Positions 24,459-35,380 of a stretch of DNA of 64,000 nt are shown one piece after another. Under the pieces are notes generated by a model. The model was not told the DNA's origin and did no database searches. It saw only the letters and a program-made list of their open reading frames with translations. Source of the stretch: Rhipidocladum racemiflorum (taxonomy: Eukaryota > Streptophyta > Magnoliopsida > Poales > Poaceae). Both the position numbers and the translations under genes were made by a program. The DNA lies in the NCBI GenBank assembly GCA_036346355.1, contig CM070569.1, positions 41,394,276 to 41,458,275 on the forward strand, given 5' to 3'. Within the stretch, counting starts at the first letter, position 1, and each line of letters begins with the position of its first letter.

Positions 24459-24813
24459 GTGCAATTAAAGTTTTCGTGCAACCACCGTGCAACTCTACTA
24501 AAAAAAATTTCAAAAAAATCTGAAATAAATCATGGATATACATCTCAACTCACCCCATCTACGTATAAAATTTCATGATCAAATACGTACTATGCTAGAA
24601 GTTACAAAAAAACAAATTTTATGCTGTCTACTGTAGCAAAATTCCAAGCGAAAATTTGTCTTTTTTGTAATTTTTAGCATAGTACATATTTGATCACGAA
24701 ATTTTATACGTAAATGGGGTAAGTTGAGATGTACATCCATAATTTTTTTTAGAATTTTTTGAAACATTTTTTAGTAGGGTTGCACGATGGTTGCACGAAA
24801 ACTTTAATTACAC
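24459..24813. mobile_element. long-hairpin foldback element
   Basis: The left arm starts GTGCAATTAAAGTTTTCGTG and the right arm ends with its complement (CACGAAAACTTTAATTACAC). Pairing continues inwards for most of the element (for example CATAGTACATATTTGATCA against TGATCAAATACGTACTATG), leaving a loop near 24620-24660. It sits about 45 bp before the left edge of unit B. No target duplication was identified. Confidence 0.75.
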
Positions 24814-24903
24814 CGGATATTTTGCCTATGCAAAATGCCCTGCAGTGGAATCCTGCTGGATCTAGTATTCTAGTCAGATCCACCGCAACATCAAGAATTC
24901 AAG

Positions 24904-27900
24904 ATGACCAACCTGCTGCTGCCGTGTGCCGTCTCGCTTCTCCTCCTCGCGAGATCGGGATTGGCCGCCGTCCCCTCCCTGGCCCGCTCCGCCGCCCGAC
25001 ACTACGACTCCATCTTCAGCCTCAGCGACTCCTTGGCAAACCGCAAGCAACAACCCGTCGTCTTGGTGGTACTCGTCTTCGACCCGAATCCGCGGCCCCC
25101 TGCGGCTCTACCTTCCTCGGCGCCCGGCCAATAACTCGACGGCCGCCTCATCCTCGACCGTCGGTGCGTGCAGCGTGTTTAACTAGTGCTTGTCGCCTAT
25201 CAATTCGATCTCCATCACAAGCTTGTCATATGCACCACTCGTTTGTCATGCGCCAATCATGAAGTAGTCCTTGTTGGTTGCTCGCTTGCGGTGAACGCTG
25301 AGCTGCCGTGACGCGCCGCCTTTCTGGCGCTGCGGGAGCTTCCGCCGAGGCGCTAACTTCGCCGTCGGAGGCGCCACCGCCCTCGACGCCGGTTTCTTCC
25401 ACGACGGGGAGGCCCTGGGCTCCAGCAAGTTCCCTCTCAACACCAGCTTGGGCGTGCAGCTGCAGTGGTTCGAGTCGCTCAAGCCTTCCCTCTGCGGAAC
25501 AACCCAAGGTTAGCAAATAATCCCTCCCGTTAAAGTTTCGAAAATTTGACTGCAATTATATCTAAAATGATAACAATTTATAACTGGAGGGACTAGTTCG
25601 CAAGTTATACACAGCTGGCTGAGCAACAGGAAATGTAAATCTCCACCTACCCTCTTTGCCATACATCCATCTCGAGATTCAAGCCAAAATTTGTATTTAT
25701 TTTGTATTCTACTCTATCTGTTTCGGAATAAATGTTATTGTATATTCTTTTACTTCTACTAAACTACATCTACGAAAAGTTGTATTTCCTATTTTTATTA
25801 TATCTTTGAATAGTGTGTCTTACTCTAGTCTACCGTAGCAAATGGCATTAGAAATAGCCAAAGGAGAAGGATATAAAAGGGAGAAATAGTGAAAAATCAC
25901 ATTAACATTGTAGAATGATGTGTATTTAGAAATAAAATTTAAAAACTAGGACGACATATCTTCAAAAAAGGAGGGAGTATTTTCCTACAGCACCTTATCT
26001 CTCCTGATCTCCTCTCCCCCTGATCTCTCTCTCCTCTCTATCTCTTTCCTTCTGTTGCGAGAAAAACTGAAAAAGACTACTTATTAAGGTTATATTGGGT
26101 CCTGGGACAAGAAAAGATTGAGAGAAAAGATTAGTAGGAGGGAAGACCCATCACACCATCATGGCAAACAGGTAAATGCAGACAACAACAAATTCATAAA
26201 GAAACATGGATCAAGTTTTTTATCAGAGGCTAATGCTGCACATGACAAGAGGTGGGTGAAGGCTTCAACCCTAGAAGGAGATTTGGCAGATAACCCACTT
26301 AGGAAATGTGACTAAGAAGCACTTATTACTACTAACAATGAGATGGCAATAGTTGGAAATGCAGGAGACCTGTGGGGAAAAAATGATGATCATGGCCAAG
26401 TTATCAAAAATATCTTACCAATAGCATTTAGTAGTAGATGTTATGATTCTTTTTTTTTTTTTCTGAACAACCCAATGGACAAGTTTAATTTGTTACAGGT
26501 ATAAAAAATAATAGTATTACAAAGAGAGGTTTGACAATGAAGAGCAGAAATTATGGCTTTTGGGAAAGATAATATTCTGACACTACATGCTTAAGTTTAT
26601 ACGTAGAAGTATTTTGCTTCTGTTCAATGTAATAAATTATAATGCCATGCTGTACATCAATATGTTTGAGAGATACGCATCAAATTGGATCTAGCCCTTT
26701 CATAGTTTAAAAGTACTAACACCGATACATTGTATTTATTCAAAAGTAAGCCAACGTAGAAACAGAAGGAAAAAAACTCAGAAGAGAGCACATTTGAATA
26801 GTGCATGTCTCTATGAAACAACCAATAGGTGCAAAGGGGCTAGTTCTTTCTCGTGAGCATGTGCAAAACTGAATATTTTATAAGCTCATATCAAATATGC
26901 AAAAAAAGAACACATAATGTGCATCATCAATACCCTTATCAGAATAGTTGTAAGCCCATCATATTCAAATCTAATTTACTTCGTCGCTGAAATTTCCTCA
27001 TCTTAAACAAAACCCAATTCTTTAGTTTGCTCTAGCTATTTCCCCTGAATTGATTCGTGGAATGCAACTAACATAATACAGTGCTCCTTTGACAAATCCA
27101 TTCTCCAATTTCATCTAAGATATTGCTAGCACAAATCACCCTATTCATAAGAGGAGTGTGAATGCCGCCAAATGAATTATTTACATAAACTTAAAAAATG
27201 GTAAGCATCAACTAATATTGTGTTTCTAAAACTAATATTGAGAGTCAAGAAACCAAGCATAAGGAACTAATCAGCTTCAGCATTGTTTTATGTACACAAC
27301 CATTATCATTCACTCTCTACACGCAACATTTTTTGTTCCGATCTCTTCCGTTTGCAGTGGACAAACTCCAGATCTTTGGTATGCTTGGTGGGATATATTT
27401 CAGGCGCCTTAAAAAAGACAAATCTAGATATTGGGTAACACTAGTTCAAAACATATCGGTTAAAATGTGTGTGAATTGCACCCTTTCCTTTATGATAAAT
27501 ATACCATGACAAACTAGTAGCACAACAATTTGCCTATGTACTAACAATTCCATGCAAAAATGATTACTAAAATATGAAATTAAACATAATCTCAAAACCA
27601 TGACCTCTTAAATTGCGACCTCTCATCAGAGCATGTATTCTTGAAATTCTAAAATGCACGTATTCATGTCAATTCATCATCAATTTTCAGATAGCATATC
27701 ACCAAGCTATCTTTCTATCATGAGCATGTTATCACAATCGAAACGCTCGCCGAAAATAAATATCGGGGTAGGGGCAGATCTGCAGCAAGGAGGAGCAACG
27801 AAAATAGTGAGGAGACATAACCCGAGCTGGCGGTTCCTTCCTCTATTCTCTCTCGCACCTCAGCACAAATCCTCACAAATCCCCTCCTTTGCTTTCTCGA

Positions 27901-28802
27901 AATGACCTAGGAGCACCAGAAAAGGGTCGACGGAACCTAAGAGCAAGAGGACGAGGGGTTGGGAAGTAGAAGAGGTGGAGCTAACCGAGGAGACGCGGCG
28001 CCGGAATAGTAGGATAAGTCACCGGAAGGGTAGTTGGAGGAATTGCAAGGGGTGGTGATGGAGAGGCGGAATCATGACTTGCGAGTCGACGCCGATGGGA
28101 GAGGTCGCACCGTCGCGTGATGCGGCGAAGAGAAAATTTCACGAGGGGCGAGGAGTTTTTTTTTCTTCCCCGGGAATTTCGCTTGAATCAGGCCAGAAAA
28201 ACTTGTCCCTGTTAGAAAAACCGTGAGAGCGGAAGCGATAATAGATCTAACCGAGATAAAAGCGCGCAATCACAGACGACACCGGAGGCACAATATTTGT
28301 TAACGAGGTTCGGCCGAAGCCTACATCCCGGGGCATGACTACGGGCGCTCCTCCCCAATTATGGTAGCTATGCTGGTATCCGAGCGATACCGCGGTCATG
28401 CCGCGACCCAAACCGAGCTACCTAGTCGCCTTGCTCTTACAACAGGGGTTGGCCTCATATTTAAGGCCCCTAGGTACAGAGTTGGACTACGACTCCACTC
28501 TAGCCCCTAATACAACTCAAGTCTAATTGTAACTTAATCGTACACATATTCGACACATATTCTGTAGGCTGTCTGCGGAAGGTTGATGGTTGCAATCCGC
28601 AAGGTTTGAAGACGATGTCCTCACAATTTGCTGCGGGGGGCCTGGGACATCCTTTTGCGGCGATCCAGGCGCAACCACATGCGAGAATCCATCTGCTCGT
28701 TTGTTCTGGGACGGCGTCCACTTGACGGAGGCGGCTTACCGCTACATCGCCGACCGCTGGCTGAGCAGCATAAACTCGCCTGCAAGAACTAGCAGTCAGT
28801 AA
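24904..28802 (+). pseudogene. GDSL esterase copy B, broken
   Basis: Duplicate of the 307-5292 gene. Exon 1 (24904-25170) keeps the signal peptide and SLSDS but then loses frame through small indels, destroying the ADTGNN block. Exon 2 (about 25283-25508) also has several single-base losses. Exons 3 and 4 are absent, replaced by an LTR-like segment (28210-28557). Exon 5 (28603-28802) is intact as sequence, including DGVHL, but its acceptor AG is AA (28601-28602). Introns remain very similar to copy A, so the decay is recent. It cannot make an active esterase. Confidence 0.9.
28210..28557 (-). mobile_element. solo-LTR-like insertion replacing GDSL-B exons 3-4
   Basis: About 350 bp starting TGTTAGAAAAACC and ending near CGACACA; on the minus strand this ends ...TTTCTAACA, with TG/CA termini and the GAACCTCGTTAACAAATATT phrase common near LTR 3' ends. 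Flanking DNA matches unit A on both sides but about 0.7 kb of A (exons 3-4) is missing, so insertion and deletion are linked. No target duplication seen, hence only moderate confidence. Confidence 0.55.
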
Positions 28803-29474
28803 GGTGGTACAACTGTACAAGCAAGCTTCACGTATAGTGGGCTGATGGGGATTGTATCAAGCATGTCTGCTTGAAGCAACCGAAGGCCGATGCTGCCACT
28901 GAAATGGAAGAAGAAAACTGGCTTTTACACCTCCCATCTAATATAATAGATTAGAGTCTGAAGGAGTCGCATTAATGAGTGGTAAGAACCAACGGATGAA
29001 ACTATGCTAATTGTAATAGAGAAGTACACGATTCATCTTGTACATTGCTTCCAGTTCATCTCGAAATTACGACCAAAAGTTTACTGGATGGATCCAATTC
29101 TGCATTTTTACATCCGTTTCCATATCTTGGAACCAGAACTAAGGATGTTAACCTTCTGTGCATACTGCCCGGCCTTCCATGCAGTTGCCCAAATATTCAC
29201 TGGAGTCTACAGCTGTATGAACAAGTAATGCACACAAATGGCAAAAGGCATAACTGAGATCCTTGTGCAAACATTGTGCGATACAAATACCACTGGTGCA
29301 CAGCTCTGCAAATGATGGACATGTCATCCAGCAAAGCATGAAGACACTGCTACAAACTGCAGGATTTGCGAACTCTGTGTAACCACCTGCAGTACAGTGC
29401 TACAAACTAGGTGTACCGTGGATCAAATTCAACATGAATTTGATCCAAGAAGAAACGGGATAACAAGAATGATC

Positions 29475-30489
29475 TAGACTGATGGATCAATGCCACAATC
29501 CTCCGTGTCCACAAATTTTTGGAGGGACGTCGGGATAGGAGGGGCTGTGACATCCGCAACACCCTCGAACATATGAACGACTTGCCCCCATCAATGGTCT
29601 CTGATCATCGGCATCTTCAATGCACCAGCATGCAATTCTGCAGACCCTGTCCAGCTGCTCTAGACCGCCATTGCCCTCCAACCTAAAATCCAAAAGGCAC
29701 ATAACATCTCAATTTAGAGCTACTTTTTCTCCAACAACCGACAGTATTCCAAGTTTCTGTGTGCGGTGGGTCAAAACCAACAGGGGCATCCACAATATCC
29801 TGAGTTTATGCAGGGGCCATAAGGGCCACAGTACGAAATTATGAATCGAAATCACAAATACTTTATGGAGCAGACCACATCGGAGAGTAAAAAGCACTCC
29901 CCTAGCTTGAAAACCCTGATATACACATCGAAATCCAAATGTAAGTAAATATGTGCATCAGTGAACGTTATAGAATTGTTCTCATCTTCACGAATTTCCA
30001 TCCAGCTGGGAAAATTGCCTGATAATAAACCCTCGACTTCTGCTTCCATCTAACTACAGAGTACAAGAACCGGGTGAGATAAGGGAGAAATTCTTGCCAG
30101 TAACATGGTTGAATCCAAGGTTCCTCCGGGAACAATGTATCGATGAGATGATCGATACTCTGCCAGAGCACCACCGTCAAGAAGCACCGCAATCAAGGAA
30201 ATCATTGCTGAGTAGGCTTAGGATGCCATCTTCAGAGAGGGCAAGCGATGCAGACCTAGAGTTACAGATTACAATGTCCGTATCAGGCTGCCAAACTAGA
30301 AACTTATCACAGAATAATTTTCTCGTTGAAGGAGCCATCTTTTGAGACTAATGTCTCGTTGCCACGCAGAGACTGGCCTGAAAGGAGGGTATCTGCTGCC
30401 TCATTTGCATACGCAAATTGGCACACGAGGTGCACAAGGAGGAGGATCGACGACAGTAAAGGCCTGCACTTGTTTGTTGCCTTCCCCAT
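29475..30489 (-). pseudogene. gutted G-type lectin receptor kinase, unit B
   Basis: Near-copy of the unit A pseudogene: MGKATNKCRPLL start at 30489, S-locus piece with NFPSWMEIRED at about 30010, kinase end with RIACWCIEDADD at about 29630. It shares the same internal deletion, with only a few substitutions and small indels relative to unit A. Confidence 0.85.
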
Positions 30490-31351
30490 TTCTGAAGAGA
30501 TTTCTTGCCAAACTAATGGGGTTGCTCTTGCTTCCTAGTAAGGATGCTCCCCCCTCCTAACGATGAAGAGAGAACGTGAAACAATTAGTTTTGCTCGTCA
30601 ATGTAAAGAGGTTAGGTTGCTTGGCCTTGCAGTCTAGTTGGGCCTAAATATCGTTGGGGTTGAGCACAAGGAAGATTGTTAGTGTGAGATGGCTGACACT
30701 GCGAAATGGCTGTGCTGTATTTTCAAGAGAGAGCACAAAGCGGACACATGCACTCAACACACACCACGCATGCGAGACAAATCTACTGGTGATTCACTTG
30801 CATCTGATTCTTTACTGGAAGGACGAGATACACCATTTTTCATAGGTAAATTATGTGTCAGCAAATGAATCAATTACTGATGGACTTCGCTTTCATATTG
30901 GAGTTCAAGTAAAAAAGTTACATACACTGCCATATCTTAGAACAGATGTTTTACATTCTGTCGAGATGCAGAGATACCCAGAATCATTGCACTACTATTT
31001 ATATTGTTCATACTTAAGATGTTGGCCATGCTGCAAGCAGTGCAAGTTACTGAAAATTCACAAGAAAGTAAGGAACATACCACTATCAAGTGTCAACAAG
31101 TAATTAATGTATACACTATACTGAGAGTACAACACATAACTGCGAATCATAGGCCTCGCATACATCGTTTAATACCACAAATCTGCAATTCTTCAAACGA
31201 ATGGACAGGTATATCAAGTGTGTGCCTCACTTCAGTTCAGAAAATACAAAAACGCGTGAACTCCACGTACATTAGAACCAGGCCCAATCCAATAACAGTT
31301 CCAACTAACAAGAGACTTTAGAAACTATCTAAAACTACAGAGTGAGTACAA
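30490..31351. other. interval between kinase genes of unit B, with empty copia site
   Basis: Continuous homology with 6897-7091 joined to 12245-12898. The uninterrupted GAGCACAAGGAAGATTGTTA around 30662-30681 is the pre-insertion form of the copia target (GAAGA 30671-30675). No coding potential. Confidence 0.8.
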
Positions 31352-33610
31352 CTATCCTCCACCCACAAAGTTCTGAAGTGACCTTGGTATAGGAGGGACT
31401 TCAACGTCCATTACACCCTCTAGTATGTGAACAACTTGCCCCATCATTGGCCTGTGATCCTCAGCATCTTGAATGCACCAGCATGCGATTCTGCAAGCTC
31501 TGTTCAGCTGCTCTACATCAGCACTGGCCTCCAACCTACTGTCCAACAGGCACATAACATCCCCTTCATTTACCTTGACTGCAGCAAAGATAGGAAAGTA
31601 GGTAAATTTCCCTTCCTTAATTTTCTCAGCATTCCTTCGCCCTGATATGATTTCAAGAAGCATCATTCCAAAGCTGTAAACATCAGCCTTATGTGTGATT
31701 GGTAGCCCTGAGATCCACTCAGGCGCAAGATATCCAATGGTCCCTCGCATTGTCGTCAGCACCCTGCTGAAATCTCGACCAAGAAGCTTTGCCAAACCGA
31801 AGTCTGCAATCTTAGGACAGAACTCTGCATCAAGAAGTACGTTGTCTGGCTTCATGTCACAGTGTACAACGCAATCCTTGCATTCCTCATGCAGATAAGC
31901 CAAGCCTCTTGCAACTCCAAGTGCTATACTGTACCGTAGCTGCCAGCATAATTTTGTTGACTTCTCTGTGAACAGATGAGCACTCAGAGAACCATTTGGC
32001 ATATACTCGTAAATCAGCAGCCTTTTTCTTTCTTCAGCACAAAACCCGAGCAGACGAACGAGATTGATATGTTGAATCATCCCAATTGTCTGCACCTCTG
32101 CCCGGAATTGCTTCTCTGCTTGGACATAACCTTTTAATTTCTTCACAGCCAGGGCGGTGGAACCTGACAATGTCCCCTTGAAAACACAGCCAAACCCTCC
32201 TTCTCCGAGTTTTTCAGAGAAAAATTTTGTTGCATTTTTCACTTGACCATACGAGAAGACCATGAGACCACTATTGATAGGCGCTGATCTTACTGTAAGT
32301 AACTTCCAGCGGAATCTCCACAAAATACTCAAACCAACAATGAGGGACAGGATACCTGGTACTAATATAACAGTATACATTTGATTTTTCTTTAACAAAC
32401 ATGCTATTTTATGTTTCGCAACGCAGACACCAAGACGCACGTACATATGTTTACCATTTGATATTGAACCAGAGTCAAGCACTACAGTGTTTTGCAGAGC
32501 TCCGTACCATATTAGGCATGTTAAATTGTAAGAGTAGGCAGTACAGGAAGAGTTACTTGAACAAGCAGCTTCACACTCTCTGGTGCTTCTGACCCTCAAG
32601 GACCAAGGGTTATCAGGAAATCTATCGATGCCATCTATTGGTTGAAACATCACTTCTTCACAATTCAGTGATACATTAGGCTTTCTGGAACAATCACCAT
32701 TCTGATCAAATCCAACGGGGCATGTGCAATAACCTGTCCTCGAGCAGAGGCTGTCAGGGCCACAAACTGAATCAAAGTCACAATAACTTTCTGGAGCAGA
32801 CCACAACACAGAGTTGCATTCCTCTAGTGTCTGAACATTGACGAAACAAGATGAATTTAAATGTAAGTAAATATGTTCATCGGTGAATGTTATAAAATCA
32901 TTCCCATCTTCATGAATTTCCATCCAGCTGGGAAAAATGCCAGCAAATGTCGCACCACCATCCATGCTGATAATGAATCCTCGGCTTCTGCTTGGGTCTA
33001 ACTCCAGAGTACAACGAGGTGAAATATACTCTGGTGAAATAAGGGAGACGTATTTGCCAATAATTTTGTTAAATCCAAGGCTTCCCCCAGGGAGCAGTGT
33101 ATCAGTTGGATAATTGATACTCTGCCAGAACATCATAGAAGCTTTTGTTTGGTCTCTTATTACAAGATTGCCGTTGTCAAGAAGTACTGCAACAGCAGAA
33201 AACGAGGTACTCCTTGTAGAATTTGTTGACCAAACAAGAGAATCATTGTCGAGTAGGCGTAGGTTGCCATCTTCAAAGAGGCTAAATGATGCAGACCAAG
33301 GGTTCCGAATTACGATATCTGTGTCAGGCTCCCAAACTGAGAAGTTACTACAAGATGAGTTGACGAACCAGATGTGAAGAGAAGAGCCTGGATAACAAAA
33401 AGGCTGTAGGCAATCGAAACCCAACTTGAATCTACCATGTTTTGATAGTAAAATCTGGCTACCCTTCAGGGATTGGCCTGGAAGGAGGGTATCTGTCGCA
33501 TTATTTGCGTGCGAGAATCTGCACACAGGATGAACAAGGATGATCAATGACAGAAGTATTACCGTGAAGGGCGGCAACAGCAAAGGCTTGCACTTGTTTG
33601 CCTTCTCCAT
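31352..33610 (-). CDS. G-type lectin S-receptor-like Ser/Thr kinase, copy 2 (intact)
   Basis: Plasma-membrane receptor kinase, intronless, 752 aa. Signal peptide 1-35; B-lectin domain about 37-160 (VWEPDTD, WSTNST); S-locus-like region to about 270; EGF-like cysteines 277-307; PAN/apple 317-398 (CEAACSSNSSC); membrane span about 412-433; kinase 463-740 with glycine loop GEGGFG (469-474), Lys490, catalytic HCDMKPDN (Asp585), DFG (603-605) and APE (629-631). Cys584 in place of Arg makes it a non-RD kinase, a class often linked to immune receptors. The tail ends NFVGGG because of a two-base loss relative to copies 1 and 3, removing about 13 residues. Ligand unknown. Confidence 0.92.
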   Translation of the reverse strand: MEKANKCKPLLLPPFTVILLSLIILVHPVCRFSHANNATDTLLPGQSLKGSQILLSKHGRFKLGFDCLQPFCYPGSSLHIWFVNSSCSNFSVWEPDTDIVIRNPWSASFSLFEDGNLRLLDNDSLVWSTNSTRSTSFSAVAVLLDNGNLVIRDQTKASMMFWQSINYPTDTLLPGGSLGFNKIIGKYVSLISPEYISPRCTLELDPSRSRGFIISMDGGATFAGIFPSWMEIHEDGNDFITFTDEHIYLHLNSSCFVNVQTLEECNSVLWSAPESYCDFDSVCGPDSLCSRTGYCTCPVGFDQNGDCSRKPNVSLNCEEVMFQPIDGIDRFPDNPWSLRVRSTRECEAACSSNSSCTAYSYNLTCLIWYGALQNTVVLDSGSISNGKHMYVRLGVCVAKHKIACLLKKNQMYTVILVPGILSLIVGLSILWRFRWKLLTVRSAPINSGLMVFSYGQVKNATKFFSEKLGEGGFGCVFKGTLSGSTALAVKKLKGYVQAEKQFRAEVQTIGMIQHINLVRLLGFCAEERKRLLIYEYMPNGSLSAHLFTEKSTKLCWQLRYSIALGVARGLAYLHEECKDCVVHCDMKPDNVLLDAEFCPKIADFGLAKLLGRDFSRVLTTMRGTIGYLAPEWISGLPITHKADVYSFGMMLLEIISGRRNAEKIKEGKFTYFPIFAAVKVNEGDVMCLLDSRLEASADVEQLNRACRIACWCIQDAEDHRPMMGQVVHILEGVMDVEVPPIPRSLQNFVGGG

Positions 33611-33690
33611 TTCGGAAGGGATTCCTCGCTAAACTAATTGGGGTGTGCATGCCTCCCAAGTCTCAACCGAACAGGAGACTGCGTCTGCGT

Positions 33691-33836
33691 TACCTGTCCA
33701 ATGGGCACACGACCTGTTTTCTGTAGCATTACCTGTCCAATGGGCACACGACCTGTTTTCTGTCGCATTACCTGTCCAATGGGCACACGACCTGTTTTCT
33801 GTCGCATTACCTGTCCAATGGGCACACGACCTATGC
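33691..33836. repeat. 39-bp tandem repeat upstream of kinase copy 2
   Basis: Four units begin TACCTGTCCAATGGGCACAC at 33691, 33730, 33769 and 33808; the last diverges after about 26 bp. The third and second are nearly identical. Copy 3 has a single unit at the equivalent place (58223 onward). The array lies about 80-225 bp before the kinase start, so in the promoter or 5' leader. It opens frames on both strands, which are not genes. Confidence 0.92.
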
Positions 33837-34779
33837 TTTGACTCATAGTCATCACAACGGTGCCTCAGTCGGTAAACTTCTGGTATTTACAACATATATA
33901 AATGAACATTGAACAAGTCGTCAGTTGGCATTGTCAGAGTAAAGAGAGGTCCATCATATGAAAAAAAGAACTTGTAAACTAGTCTGATTATGTTATATGA
34001 TATACTCTGACGTTTTGGCAATGTGTAATTGTGTTCATACCTATACTGGTAAATTTAGTGGGCAACCAACAGCACAAGTTTATGACTTGAACTCTAATAA
34101 ACTAGTTAGGTACACACCTAACACACCCATATGTCTTGCCATCTGGCTAGTTTCCGATAAATTGGGATTTACATATGAATAGATAAAGGTCCATTTTATT
34201 CCTGCAGAAATATTATGGTAAACCATCGGCTCGTTCCAAACGACGGCTAAAGCAATTGTTCCCTTGAACGAAGTTACCGGCGGATGTTTAGCCGGATCCG
34301 CTTCATTGTACCTTGTCAGGAAACTCTAGCTTTCTTGCAAATTATAATTCCGATTGTATGTATGGCGATTGTCTGATCAAAGATTACCATGCATGGAATC
34401 CGACATTCTACAGGAGTAGGTAGTAGTTGCACTAGTATCTTCTGTGCAATATACCTGGGTCTAGCAGGTCTCAAGGAATCTACATATATTAAACAAGTAA
34501 TTCCCACTGACTGCTTTAATGATATTTTTTCTTCAATCATACAGCTATACCATATCTATTGTTCATAACCTTTGAATGAAAATTAAAGTGTCACATATGT
34601 TTCCTCATTTGTATTACCTTATAGTTCTTTTTAAGTTCTACCGTGTTTCAACTTGATCTGTTCAAACATTACGGCCATAGATCATGAGTCGATCCTGGAA
34701 AGCAGATGTCATCTGCAATTTCTTTCTACCACATGGCGAAGAGGAAATTCTGAAGATCAAGATCCCAGGAGAGCCAATG
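33837..34779. other. upstream region of kinase copy 2
   Basis: Matches 58250-58500 and 58764-58800 across the kinase promoters up to about 34135, then becomes unique. The undisturbed CTAGTTAG at 34102-34109 is the empty site of the Stowaway element found at 58504. Nothing coding is seen in 34140-34779. Confidence 0.6.
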
Positions 34780-35100
34780 GCCGGGGGTTGGATCTAAATA
34801 TGGTTGGGCTCTGACCACAAGAAAAACATTTTTTAGAACCACACCCCCCAAAAAAAAAAAAATCAGAGCTGACATAGCGAACTGACTATTGCTGATGCGA
34901 GAAAAATATACTGATGCAGCACTTGCATCTACTTCCTAACAGGAAGGATCAGATACAAATCGTAGGCAACCATGTGTTAGCAAATGGATCCATTGCAGAT
35001 GAACTTCACTTTCATAGTTTCATATTGAAGTTCAAGTAAAAAAAGTTGCATATACTGCCATGTCCTAGAACAAGTGTTTTACGTTCTGTCAAGAGCCAGA
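34780..35100. other. remnant of another kinase unit (unit D)
   Basis: Diverged but colinear with the interval 7040-7090 plus 12350-12545 (shared words such as TTGAAGTTCAAGTAAAAAA and the TGCCATGTC...AGAAC block). Only the spacer between gutted and full kinase is left; both genes are gone. It ends where the repeat-rich DNA at 35100 begins. Confidence 0.6.
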
Positions 35101-35240
35101 TCTACCAGAGTAGCTCTGAAATAGCCCAAAAAATTTCAAAAGAGTTTGAAATTGGATTTTATTTGAATTTCTTTTATTTCGGATCTACCAGAGCCAGATC
35201 TACCAGAGCCAGATCTACCAGAGTAGCTCTGAAATAGCTC
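35095..35240. repeat. short GATCTACCAGAGCC repeats
   Basis: The word GATCTACCAGAG occurs about four times, twice followed by TAGCTCTGAAATAGC, forming an irregular 15-bp array around an 80-bp insert. It lies just outside the unit D remnant; function unknown. Confidence 0.7.
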
Positions 35241-35380
35241 TGTTTTTCGGGCCGTTCCCGGCACATTGCCTTTCCCCGCCCCAGCCGGCCCAACCCACCT
35301 GGCCGACCGGAACCGTCTCCCTCGGCGCCGGCGCCACCCACCCCTCCGTCCGCGCCGCGCCGCTAGCCTCCCCCTCTGCC
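35241..35380. other. GC-rich island before copia LTR
   Basis: Strongly GC-rich (GGCCGACCGGAACCGTCTCC type sequence), unlike neighbours. No frame with recognisable protein. It could be a captured exon piece or part of the LTR that follows. Confidence 0.3.

Noticed and set aside
33691..33836. CRISPR-like direct repeats
   Set aside because: Units are contiguous with no unique spacers, and the host is a plant.
33634..33855. Repetitive frames on both strands encoding 13-residue repeats
   Set aside because: They come from the 39-bp array, a multiple of three; no start context, no homologue, and the array is promoter-proximal DNA of a kinase gene.
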